DNA of 26,480 nucleotides from Thermoproteota archaeon (lineage in GTDB: Archaea; Thermoproteota; Korarchaeia; Korarchaeales; Korarchaeaceae), in the NCBI GenBank assembly GCA_011042755.1, contig DRBY01000094.1, positions 1-26,480 of the forward strand, in the 5' to 3' direction. Within the stretch, counting starts at the first letter, position 1. The number at the start of each line of letters is the position of its first letter. Shown one piece after another: positions 6,363 to 14,340 of this stretch. Made by a program: the position numbers and the translations under genes. The notes below the pieces were generated by a model that made no database searches, had not been told where the DNA came from, and was given only the letters and a program-made list of their open reading frames with translations.

Positions 6363-7523
6363 CTACCAGCTATATGGCGGTATCTCGTCTTTCTTCTCTT
6401 CCTTGGCTTCAGCTTCTTCCTTCTTCATGACTACCTTCAACTCTGCGGCGCTGAGCAACCTAGACGAAACGACCGCTGGGGATATCGTTCCCGCCAGGAC
6501 CAAGACGCTCGGACGAGACGAAAGCTCTTTCAAGGTTTGAGTGACCTCTGCGGCAAACGCGTCAAAAGCCTTGCTCGTCTCCGCATCCATGGTCGTCTTA
6601 ATCAAGTCGGTCGGCAGTAGGAACTCGACCCCCTCTATGTAGACGACAGCCGGGCCCTTGATCGTATCCGCCAAGGACGAGAGTTCCGTGAGAACCCCCT
6701 TGAAGTTCGACCTTATGGCGTCGACCTTCACGACGTACAGCTTGGCGTCAGCCTTAGAGGCTACGAGCTTAGCGAGAGACCTGCCCCGCAGGGGATCATC
6801 GTCGGGAAGGTCTACTAATACGAGGCCCGGGCCGGACTCACCTCTCAACTTGGCTATAGCTCTGGACAGCTTCTCGACAACCGGGTGGACTAGCTTGGCC
6901 TCTTCTTTCGAGAGATGCGTGTCGGTCTCTTGAACTGGGGGCGTGGGAATAGGCTCAATGGCGTACTTGAATCCCTGATCCTCCACTAGCGCCCTGAGGA
7001 ACTCCTCCATTAGCTCCAGCTTGGCCAAAAGCTTCGGATCTGAAACCTTTCCTCTGATAAGGAGTAGTACCGTTTCAGCGACCTTCGCGGCCTCTATGCT
7101 CCGCGCGAAGACGCTGTAGAAAGTCATTCCACTCAGTAGTTCTACTACTCTCGCGAGCTTCTCTGGTCTCTCAGCCTCCCTGGCAATCTTCAGGGGATCT
7201 AGCCCAGTGTCTATTACCAGGTCTATTAGGTTCGCATCGAGCCGGGAGGCCATGAGTAGGGACATCAGCTTGAACGGGCCAAGCTCGCTGAATGCCTCTC
7301 TCTGCGTAAGTGGAACCCTATACTCCTTTACGAACTCTATTCCATCAGGATCGGTCTCCAAGCATGTTGACTGGACCATGTAAAAGCAGGGCTTCACGAC
7401 GCCCCTCACTCTGATTACATCTCCTGGAAAGAAGTAGAAGGGCGTGACCTTCACGACTACCGTTATCCTCCCAGTGTCGTCCTCTACGACTAGCCTCTCA
7501 TAGGTCTCGTCTCCTAGCCTCAC
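6363..7523 (-). CDS. OB-fold protein with degenerate AAA+-like C-terminal module
   Basis: The frame from the GTG at 7523 gives 386 residues. The first 70 form the later strands of an OB fold (RLVVEDDTGRITVVVKV, then FFPGDVIRVRGVV), suggesting nucleic-acid binding. A helical middle follows. From about residue 225 the pattern resembles a AAA+ core: GLVLVDLPDDDPLRGRSLA stands where a Walker A would be but has no GxxGxGKT, AVVYIEGVEFLLP looks like a Walker B without its acidic pair, and SVLVLAGTISPAVVSSRLL resembles sensor 1. It would not be expected to hydrolyse ATP. The tail is lysine/glutamate rich. Coding sequence clearly continues upstream in the same frame to about 7640 (NIGEVAGGTIPKGEEVVI), but without an ATG, GTG or TTG. 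The real start is therefore non-standard or hidden by a frameshift. Function not known. Confidence 0.75.
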   Translation of the reverse strand: MRLGDETYERLVVEDDTGRITVVVKVTPFYFFPGDVIRVRGVVKPCFYMVQSTCLETDPDGIEFVKEYRVPLTQREAFSELGPFKLMSLLMASRLDANLIDLVIDTGLDPLKIAREAERPEKLARVVELLSGMTFYSVFARSIEAAKVAETVLLLIRGKVSDPKLLAKLELMEEFLRALVEDQGFKYAIEPIPTPPVQETDTHLSKEEAKLVHPVVEKLSRAIAKLRGESGPGLVLVDLPDDDPLRGRSLAKLVASKADAKLYVVKVDAIRSNFKGVLTELSSLADTIKGPAVVYIEGVEFLLPTDLIKTTMDAETSKAFDAFAAEVTQTLKELSSRPSVLVLAGTISPAVVSSRLLSAAELKVVMKKEEAEAKEEKKDEIPPYSW

Positions 7524-7664
7524 GACAGGTAGGATCTCCTTGATCTCCCCCTCTATTACTACCTCCTCGCCCTTGGGGATAGTGCCACCAGCTACCTCTC
7601 CAATGTTGACGGCCAGGTCACTCCCCTCGGCAAGTGGAACTCAAAACCCTCATTAACCTTAATG

Positions 7665-8351
7665 TCAACTCTCAACTAGCGGAGCGATTCTGTCCTTGAC
7701 GTAGTTGATGAAGTTCTCAACCTCCGTTGCCGTGAACACGGTTACAACGCAGTTCCTAGTCAATCCGACGGTCAATCCCCACTCCTTGTCCTCAAATACC
7801 ACGTACCAGATCTTTCCATGCCTCAGGTACTCCTGATACAGGCTCGTATCTGCTAAAGCCTCGCCGAAGAGGGAGAGCTTGCGAATATTGGGTAAGTCCA
7901 CTTGATCGAAGTACACGACCTTAGTGGCCTCAGGGTTGGCCTCGTGGAGCGCCTTCAGCGTGTCGTGGGATATCTTGGCCTCCACAATCCCACCCGGCCC
8001 GGTCAGCAGCGCCGAGGATAGTAGGGCCGCCACAGCATTTGCCTTTCTCCTCTTCGCCAGTACGAGTAGCATTAAGCCTGATTCCGTTGAAAAGAATAGG
8101 AACGGAATCGTCCTCGCGGATACATCGTACCTGATTCCCTCTCGCCCGAATAGAGGGACTAAGTACTCTTCGTAGAGCTCTCCCCTCAGCTCGCCCTCCT
8201 TAAGCTCACTGACATCGGTTTGAGTCACCAGCCTGAACTCCTGATCGCCCTTGGCCACAGACGCCTCTGACCTCCACCCTCGCAACTTTTCGGCGGCCAG
8301 CTCAAGCGTGATGTCCGCGAGGACCCTGAACAGCTTTCCTACGAGTGCCAT
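7665..8351 (-). CDS. Conserved-looking hypothetical protein
   Basis: The 228-residue protein has no motif I recognise. It has an N-terminal helical part, a hydrophobic centre (TIPFLFFSTESGLMLLVLA, about residues 82-100) that looks like buried strands rather than membrane, and a C-terminal region (KIWYVVFEDKEWGLTVGL, then TATEVENFINYVKDRI) that reads like an alpha/beta domain. It starts with ATG at 8351, preceded by GGAGTGA about 9 bases away. It is divergent from the SMC-type gene and shares a promoter region of about 60 bases with it. It is followed on the same strand by the OB/AAA-like gene, so the two probably form an operon. The pairing suggests, without proving it, a link with chromosome maintenance. 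Confidence 0.75.
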   Translation of the reverse strand: MALVGKLFRVLADITLELAAEKLRGWRSEASVAKGDQEFRLVTQTDVSELKEGELRGELYEEYLVPLFGREGIRYDVSARTIPFLFFSTESGLMLLVLAKRRKANAVAALLSSALLTGPGGIVEAKISHDTLKALHEANPEATKVVYFDQVDLPNIRKLSLFGEALADTSLYQEYLRHGKIWYVVFEDKEWGLTVGLTRNCVVTVFTATEVENFINYVKDRIAPLVES

Positions 8352-8413
8352 ACCGTCCGTTCACTCCAAGACAAATTGAAAAGGCTACCTCAGCCCCTTT
8401 TCGAGGAAAAAGT

Positions 8414-10171
8414 GTGGCTGAAATGAAGCCGCCTCAGGGGACCTACATCAAGGAGGTCGTGCTAGAGAACTTCATGTCTTACGAGTACGCGCGAGTCCCC
8501 CTGAGGCCAGGCCTAAACATAGTGGCAGGACCGAACGGGGCCGGGAAGTCCTCTATAGTCTTGGCAATTGCGGTAGCCCTAGGCCAAACCTACACAGAGA
8601 GGTCCAAGAGGCTCAGAGATCTCATAAGAAGGGGAGAGAGGTTGGCTAGGGTTACAGTGGTATTTGACAACACGCCAGTCAACGGCAAGAGACCGATACC
8701 GTTCTCTAGAGAGGACGAGGTTAGGATCTCGAGGTACCTCAGGAGCGACGGGACGTACTGGTTTGAGATCAACTACAGGACTGTAGACAAGTATGAGCTG
8801 ACGAGCCGGCTGGCTAGGATGGGAATCGATCCAGACAACATGATCGTGATAATGCACCAAGGGACCATGGCAGAGTTCGCATCTATGAATCCCAGAGAGA
8901 GACTCGTCATGGTGGAAGAAGCCGCCGGGCTGCATGAATACAGGGAGAGGGTTCTGAGAGCGATGGAAGAGCTTGCGGGTATAGAAGTAGAGATCTCAAA
9001 GGCTCAGGACCTGCTCAGGCGAGCTCAAGAAACTCTTGGATTGTGGAAGATGAAGTATGAGCGCCTGTTAGAGAGGCGAAGGCTTGAGGCTAAGGCTAAG
9101 CAATTGAAGGCCGAGTTGGCCTGGTCCAAGTACGAGCACAAGCTGGAGATCGTCAGATCGTTAGAGGAGAGCATAGAGGAGGCCGAGGGGAGGGAGAGGA
9201 CCCTCCAGTCTAAAGTGGAGTCTCTGAAAGCTGAGCTGGACAAGCTGGAGCAAAGGTTGGCCGACGGCTGGGAGTCGCTCTTGGCCGAGATCAATCCAGA
9301 GGCGGTCGTAGAAGTAGAGTGCGTCTCGAGACTCTGGAGAACCTTCATGGATCTCCACAGGGAGATCGTGGAGAAAGCTGTGAGCAAGGCGCTGGCCGAG
9401 TCGGAACTCAAGGGCACCAGGGAGCTGCTCTCAAAGCTGAGAACCAAGCTGAGAAAGGAGAAGAAGGAGTTAGAGGAGTTTAGATCCGAAGCTGAGTCTG
9501 TGGAACGGCCGGAGGGCAAATTGAGATCTCCAGAAGAGATCGTGGACGAACTTAAGCTGGTAGGAGCTCGGCTCGCGTCGCTCGGGGACGTCTCAGACGA
9601 GGTTGAGGAGATGTACAGGAGGTACGGGAAGACCTACGACGAGATACGGCACAGGGTCGAGCAGCTGGAGATCAACAGGAAAGAGGTCTTGGAGGCCCTT
9701 ACAGAGAGAGCAGAGTACTGGCGGAAAATAGTCTCGGAACTAGTGAGTGAGGTAAACCGAGAGTTTGGCGAGATCCTGCAGAGACTGGGGGGAGTTGGAT
9801 CCATCGGGCTGGTCGAAGCTGACGACGTCAGGACCGCTGGTCTTGAGATCGTGGCTGGCTTTAGAGGAATGGACCCTGTTCCACTCGAGTCGCGAGCCTT
9901 GAGCGGTGGAGAGAGGGCTGCGACCGTGATGGCTTTCCTCTTGAGCTTGCAGAAGCACGTTAAGTCTCCAGTAAGGATAGTAGACGAATTTGATGTGCAC
10001 ATGGATCCTTTTAACAGAGAGGCCGCCATAAGGGAGTTCGCCAGAATACTGGCGGAGGCTGGGGGCCAGAGCATCTTAGTCACTCCAGGTCCGCCTCCAG
10101 AGGTAGAGGGGCCCGTCCACATACTCATCGTCCAGAGGGTCGAGGGAGCATCCAGGGTGAGTGAAGCATGA
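8414..10171 (+). CDS. Short SMC-family ATPase without a canonical hinge
   Basis: About 585 residues have SMC head halves at both ends: Walker A GPNGAGKSS (residues 39-47), Q-loop Gln149 in IMHQGTMAEF, ABC signature LSGGERA (from residue 496) and Walker B RIVDEFDVHMD (from 521) with catalytic Glu525. Between them are two moderate coiled coils (about 180-310 and 365-475) joined by a short segment (SLLAEINPEAVVEVECVSRL). True SMCs have about 1200 residues and a 150-residue hinge; that hinge is absent here. The layout is closest to small SMC-like proteins of the coalescin/RecN/Rad50-related type. I chose GTG 8414 (GAGG 7 bases before) because a GTG at 8345 would overlap the divergent gene's start; ATG 8423 is also possible. 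It overlaps the next gene by 4 bases (ATGA). Confidence 0.9.
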   Translation: MAEMKPPQGTYIKEVVLENFMSYEYARVPLRPGLNIVAGPNGAGKSSIVLAIAVALGQTYTERSKRLRDLIRRGERLARVTVVFDNTPVNGKRPIPFSREDEVRISRYLRSDGTYWFEINYRTVDKYELTSRLARMGIDPDNMIVIMHQGTMAEFASMNPRERLVMVEEAAGLHEYRERVLRAMEELAGIEVEISKAQDLLRRAQETLGLWKMKYERLLERRRLEAKAKQLKAELAWSKYEHKLEIVRSLEESIEEAEGRERTLQSKVESLKAELDKLEQRLADGWESLLAEINPEAVVEVECVSRLWRTFMDLHREIVEKAVSKALAESELKGTRELLSKLRTKLRKEKKELEEFRSEAESVERPEGKLRSPEEIVDELKLVGARLASLGDVSDEVEEMYRRYGKTYDEIRHRVEQLEINRKEVLEALTERAEYWRKIVSELVSEVNREFGEILQRLGGVGSIGLVEADDVRTAGLEIVAGFRGMDPVPLESRALSGGERAATVMAFLLSLQKHVKSPVRIVDEFDVHMDPFNREAAIREFARILAEAGGQSILVTPGPPPEVEGPVHILIVQRVEGASRVSEA

Positions 10172-10917
10172 GTTCTCAGAAGAGGCTGGAGATATTCGAG
10201 AGAGTGCTCGACCTCGTTGAGTCTGTGCTGCGTGGCAAGGTAGACCCCTTCGAAGTGAATGTGATTCAGCTCCTGAGGAGGTTGAGAGAAGAGTTCCCGA
10301 AGCTGAAGAGTTGGGACGAGGTTAACTTGGACCTAGAGTCCGTACTTGGCCTGGCTAGGATCGTGGTGAAGCAGGAGGAGTGGGTGGAACACAGAGCTTC
10401 AAGGCTCTTCATAGATCCTCTCCTCGTGACCTTGAAGGTAGAGACCCTTGACCCCAAAGCCCTAGCCACAGTGCTGCTGAAGAGCTGGAGACCCATCGTT
10501 GAGGCCAGAGGAGTCACGCCGACGTTCTTAGAGGCAGCCGCCAGATATTGGATGGAACTCCCACCATTTTCCGGCAGGAGGGAGGAACTCCCACCTGAGC
10601 AGGAGCCGTCGGAGGGCGCGGAACTACCTTGGAGCGCGGAGGAGTTTGAGGCGCTTCTGGAGGCTGAGAGAACTCAGCTCTTGAGCCTGCTCGAGGAGCG
10701 AGGTGGGAAGCTCCGCTACGAAGAGTACGTTAACAGAGGGGAATTCTGGGAGAATGTGAAGAGGGCCTACCTTCTCAGCTTCTTAGCGACCAGGGGGGAG
10801 GTCTCCCTTGCGAAGAACCCGCTTACGGGAGAGATCTACCTAGTTCGCCCTGGAAAGTCGGCCGGGACTCCTAGATCCATGGTAGTAAGCTTCACGAAGG
10901 GTGAAGGAGATGCCTGA
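10168..10917 (+). CDS. Kleisin subunit, ScpA-like
   Basis: The 249-residue protein shows the ScpA-type kleisin layout. An N-terminal helical domain (1-135) includes GKVDPFEVNVIQLLRRL, resembling the ScpA motif DPxxIxIxxL, and VLGLARIVVKQEEWV, resembling the long helix that contacts the SMC neck. A flexible acidic linker (about 138-165, PPEQEPSEGAELPW) follows, then a C-terminal winged-helix domain (about 166-235, TQLLSLLEERGGKLRYEEYV) that would cap the other SMC head. Such a protein bridges the two ATPase heads of an SMC dimer. The gene overlaps the SMC gene by ATGA, with GGTGA upstream for translation. Sequence similarity to bacterial ScpA is weak, so the assignment rests on layout and context as much as on motifs. 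Confidence 0.78.
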   Translation: MSSQKRLEIFERVLDLVESVLRGKVDPFEVNVIQLLRRLREEFPKLKSWDEVNLDLESVLGLARIVVKQEEWVEHRASRLFIDPLLVTLKVETLDPKALATVLLKSWRPIVEARGVTPTFLEAAARYWMELPPFSGRREELPPEQEPSEGAELPWSAEEFEALLEAERTQLLSLLEERGGKLRYEEYVNRGEFWENVKRAYLLSFLATRGEVSLAKNPLTGEIYLVRPGKSAGTPRSMVVSFTKGEGDA

Positions 10918-11464
10918 AGAGCGTGGAGAGGACCTTAGGAAGAAAGTGAGGCGAGCCGCGCACATGCTGCTGCTCAGAAGCCACACAAAACCAGGGGTTA
11001 AAGGGTGGGAGCTCAGGAGGGCGCTCGGAAAGGACTTCAAGATGGTGCTGAAGCTCCTTGACGAGGAACTCAAGGACATTGGGTTCAAAGTAGTTGCCAA
11101 GCGTCCAGACGGCTCCGACGCAGGAGAGGGGGATCTCAAAGAGGCTGTCTTCTATGTGACGTTTAAGGAGCCGCCCGACTGGCCCGAAGTTAGAGGTTCT
11201 GGTTGGAGGATCGATGAAATGGCTGCCTTAGCTGCGTGCGTGGCCTTTATATCCGCGAAGGGAGGAGTCGCCAGCAGAGAGGAGCTTGAGGACCTCCTCA
11301 TGTCAAAGATGCCGAGGTGGAAGGTGCCTGGGATCTTGACTAGACTCATCAGAGCGGGGTATCTGACCGAAGTAGAAGAGGGGCTCGCGCTAGGGTGGAG
11401 GACGAGAGTTGAGATCGATATTGAACTCCTTCTCAGCCTCCTCCTGGGCTCTCGCGGAACCTGA
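10910..11464 (+). CDS. Kite subunit of the SMC complex (MAGE/Nse3-like or ScpB-like winged helix)
   Basis: The 184-residue protein has tandem winged-helix regions. The first (about 5-85) contains RRAAHMLLLRSHTKPGVKG, then ALGKDFKMVLKLLDEELKDI and a closing strand EAVFYVTF. This order of helices and wing resembles the MAGE homology domain of Nse3 as well as ScpB. The second (about 100-184) contains ALAACVAFISAKGGVASREE and WKVPGILTRLIRAGYL, again a winged-helix pattern. Kite proteins bind kleisins as dimers. I chose ATG 10910, with GGTGA 5 bases before it; a GTG at 10901 would add three residues. It overlaps the kleisin gene by 8 bases, and its 3' end overlaps the convergent helicase gene by 32 bases. 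Confidence 0.72.
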   Translation: MPEERGEDLRKKVRRAAHMLLLRSHTKPGVKGWELRRALGKDFKMVLKLLDEELKDIGFKVVAKRPDGSDAGEGDLKEAVFYVTFKEPPDWPEVRGSGWRIDEMAALAACVAFISAKGGVASREELEDLLMSKMPRWKVPGILTRLIRAGYLTEVEEGLALGWRTRVEIDIELLLSLLLGSRGT

Positions 11465-14300
11465 GGCGCTCCCTCTCGCGCTCTAGAATGACCTCTAGCA
11501 GAGTAGTCTCACTTCCTTGGGATCTCTTAAGCGCGTCCAGAAGAGCCTTCCTTGGAAGCCTCGAGACTAGGGCCAGTATGGCCAGCCGCCCGTATTTCTC
11601 AACGAACTCCGAGGTTCTCTTAAGTTCTCGCCAGATCCTAGCAAGCCTCTTGTTGGTCCTGAGGACAGAGTCCGAGGCTCTCAGGGCCCTCTCAACCAAG
11701 AATTCGGGGGCGTCAATCACCCCGAGCCTGCTAGACCCGCAGATAGGACATGTTGGCCTCTGCGGGAGGAGGTATAGCTCTACCTCCTCTACGTAGCCCC
11801 TGCATCTCAGGCAGGCGAGGGTTCTGGTCTCCGAGAGCAGCTTAACCCGAAGCCTCTCCCTGCGTAATAGCCTCCTCTTCTCTGGCGGTATTGTCTCTAA
11901 CTTCATGCTGATCCACCTCAGAGCATCCTCGCCTATGGGCGTCAGTCTGTCGACCCTTCCTCTGCTGACGACCTCCCACTCTCTGGAGGAGATCTTCTGC
12001 AGCACGGACTCGGCGCCTGGTACCGAGAGATCCCTCTCTAGCACATCCCTCATCGCCTGCAGGTACACTGGAGTGTCTCTCAGACCTTCTAAGAGGCGCG
12101 TCACCAAGGAGGGCGTTACCTCGACGTCTGAAGATAGAACTCCCATTTTACGCGCAGCCTGGACGAGCCTGAACCTGAAGTAGCCGCTCCTCTCGACCGC
12201 CGACAGGAGCGTCTCGCCCACATCGGCTGGAGGAGACTTGATCGCCTTGGCCACTATATCGGGAGACACTAGGGGGCCCGTCAGGTAGATCCTGTAGGGA
12301 TCCTCAGCCACGCTGACAGCAGATCCAGTCTCCTTTGCCATGATCTCGGCCAGGTAGCGAGCAAGAGCCCTATTGGCCAGGGTTCCCGCGTGGACATGAA
12401 TTATGGTGGTCTTGCCAGCGGACTCTATGACGACGCGCTCGTGAGTGGGGACCGGCAGGCCCAGCCTAGAGGTCTCGTATGTGGGTCTCAAGGCTGGCAT
12501 TAGAGGTTCGACAGGGACTCCATAGAACTTGGCAATGCTCTCGGCGATCTCCCTGAGTTCAATCCCAGACATGGCTAGCTTGTCGACTTCGTCTCTTATC
12601 TTACCAACCTCCTGCGATATAGAGAAGGGAACCGGGATCTCCTCACCGAGCCAGTGAGGCACGGCTCCCTCCGGATCCGGATCTCGGGCGACGTAAACCC
12701 TGTCCTTGAATATCTGGGCTATCCTCCAGACCTCCCCAGCCATGATGAACTTGGATCCCGGCTCACCCCTCTCAGCGACGAACGGCTCGTCTAGCGTCCC
12801 TATTGGTTCCTCCGTATCTTGGTCCACAACCGTGTAGGTCTTCACCTCAGGGATCATGGATAGGTTCTCGAAGTAGTACGGAAACATCCTAGCAAAGCCG
12901 GGGCCTCTCCTGAAGGCGCCTCCGAACGAGATCAGCACGGGCTCTCTGGGCATCTGGGAGAGGAAGTGCAAGAGGGCTAAGAGTTCACTCTCATTTAGGT
13001 CGCGGTAGTTGTACGCCCTCCTTATGAGGTCCAGAGCCTCGGAGACACTCCACTCAGGCTTCCACATCAGCAGGGCTATCAGCTCGTGGAGCAGCGCATC
13101 CAGAGGCTTTGAGGGGATGTTCACTGGCTCGAGTTCCTCTCTAAGAGCCTTCGAGCATATCACCGTGGACTCTAACGCGTCATCTGGGGTCATTACCACA
13201 ACCACTCCCCTGCTGACCTCCCCAACCCTGTGGCCGCTCCTCCCAACCCTCTGCACGAGCCTGGTGGCCTGCCTCGGAGACATGTACTGGATCACGAGGT
13301 CTATGTGGCCAATGTCGATGCCTAGTTCGAGGGAGCTTGTGGAGACGACGGACCTCACCTGGCCCTCTCGCAGAGCTCTCTCGGCCGAGATTCTAGCCTT
13401 AGCGGCAAGAGAGCCATGGTGAACGGCCATGGCTAGCTTCTTCTCCCACATTCTCAGGCGACTCCCGAGTATCTCTGCCATTGACCTAGTGTTCGTGAAG
13501 ATGAGGGTCGTCTGAGCCTCTCCTATGAACTCCCTTATCCTCCTGAGTCTCGCGGCCACCTCTGGGACTGTGTATAACTTGGAGGCTAACTCTACATCTG
13601 CCGGGGATGGCTGAGGGTACTCGAGACGCAGGGACATTGCTTTAGATGCGGGTACGTAGATGACCTCTGCCCTGGGTGAAGAGCCAGTTAAGAACTCTGC
13701 GACTGCCTGCGGAGAACCGATCGTGGCGGAGAGGCCCACAATTTGAGGGTGCTCTCCAGTAAGGAGTTTCAATCTCTCGAGGGCTAAGGCTAGCTGAGCC
13801 CCTCTCTTGCTTTCGGCTAGCTCGTGAACCTCGTCAACTATCACGCAGCGCGTGGATCTCAAATGCTCGCGAAATCTCTTGGCAACCAACAATATTTGGA
13901 GCGTCTCCGGGGTTGTGACGAGTACGTCTGGTGGACGTAAAGTCTGCGTCCGCCTCTCGGTGGGAGGAGTGTCTCCGTGTCTCACGCCGACAGTCATGTC
14001 GAGCCTTCCAACCCACCAGGAAATCCTGAGCATGAGATCCCTATTCAGAGCTCTTAGAGGCGTTATGTAGAGTAGCTTCACTCCCAGCGTCCCTCTAGAA
14101 GGCATGAGCCTAGCCAGCATGGGCAGGAGTGCCGCCTCCGTCTTTCCCGTGCCAGTTGGCGCTATGAGTAGGGCGTTCTTTCCACTCAAGATGACGGGGA
14201 TTGCCTTTTCTTGAGGCTCGGTTGGCGTAGTGATCCCCTTCTCCTCTAATGCTGCCTTGAGGAGGTCTGGCAGGAGTCTGAAGGCCCCCTTTACCGCCAA
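11433..14300 (-). CDS. Lhr-type superfamily 2 helicase with C-terminal zinc ribbon
   Basis: The 955-residue protein is an Lhr-family DNA/RNA helicase. Helicase motifs are Gln30 (Q motif), APTGTGKTE (47-55, Walker A), TPLRAL, TTPETL, DEVH (156-159, Walker B), LSATIG (190-195), STSSLELGIDIG (320-331) and QRVGRSGHR (350-358). A winged helix and the long Lhr core follow. Near the C-terminus Cys830, Cys833, Cys851 and Cys854 form a zinc ribbon (CLRC, CPIC), then a basic helical tail. Zinc ribbons mark one archaeal Lhr subgroup (aLhr2-like), associated with repair or RNA processing. The start is TTG with GAGGGG 6 bases before it. It follows the CinA-type gene by 40 bases on the same strand, and its end overlaps the SMC operon's last gene. 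Confidence 0.93.
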   Translation of the reverse strand: MAVKGAFRLLPDLLKAALEEKGITTPTEPQEKAIPVILSGKNALLIAPTGTGKTEAALLPMLARLMPSRGTLGVKLLYITPLRALNRDLMLRISWWVGRLDMTVGVRHGDTPPTERRTQTLRPPDVLVTTPETLQILLVAKRFREHLRSTRCVIVDEVHELAESKRGAQLALALERLKLLTGEHPQIVGLSATIGSPQAVAEFLTGSSPRAEVIYVPASKAMSLRLEYPQPSPADVELASKLYTVPEVAARLRRIREFIGEAQTTLIFTNTRSMAEILGSRLRMWEKKLAMAVHHGSLAAKARISAERALREGQVRSVVSTSSLELGIDIGHIDLVIQYMSPRQATRLVQRVGRSGHRVGEVSRGVVVVMTPDDALESTVICSKALREELEPVNIPSKPLDALLHELIALLMWKPEWSVSEALDLIRRAYNYRDLNESELLALLHFLSQMPREPVLISFGGAFRRGPGFARMFPYYFENLSMIPEVKTYTVVDQDTEEPIGTLDEPFVAERGEPGSKFIMAGEVWRIAQIFKDRVYVARDPDPEGAVPHWLGEEIPVPFSISQEVGKIRDEVDKLAMSGIELREIAESIAKFYGVPVEPLMPALRPTYETSRLGLPVPTHERVVIESAGKTTIIHVHAGTLANRALARYLAEIMAKETGSAVSVAEDPYRIYLTGPLVSPDIVAKAIKSPPADVGETLLSAVERSGYFRFRLVQAARKMGVLSSDVEVTPSLVTRLLEGLRDTPVYLQAMRDVLERDLSVPGAESVLQKISSREWEVVSRGRVDRLTPIGEDALRWISMKLETIPPEKRRLLRRERLRVKLLSETRTLACLRCRGYVEEVELYLLPQRPTCPICGSSRLGVIDAPEFLVERALRASDSVLRTNKRLARIWRELKRTSEFVEKYGRLAILALVSRLPRKALLDALKRSQGSETTLLEVILERERERLRFRESPGGG

Positions 14301-14340
14301 AACATACCCCTCGTCGTTCCTGCTAATACTCCACCCAGAA

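Noticed and set aside
8345..8413. Longer N-terminus for the SMC-type protein from GTG 8345
   Set aside because: It would overlap the start codon of the divergent gene, lacks a ribosome-binding site and adds a non-family segment; GTG 8414 has GAGG upstream.
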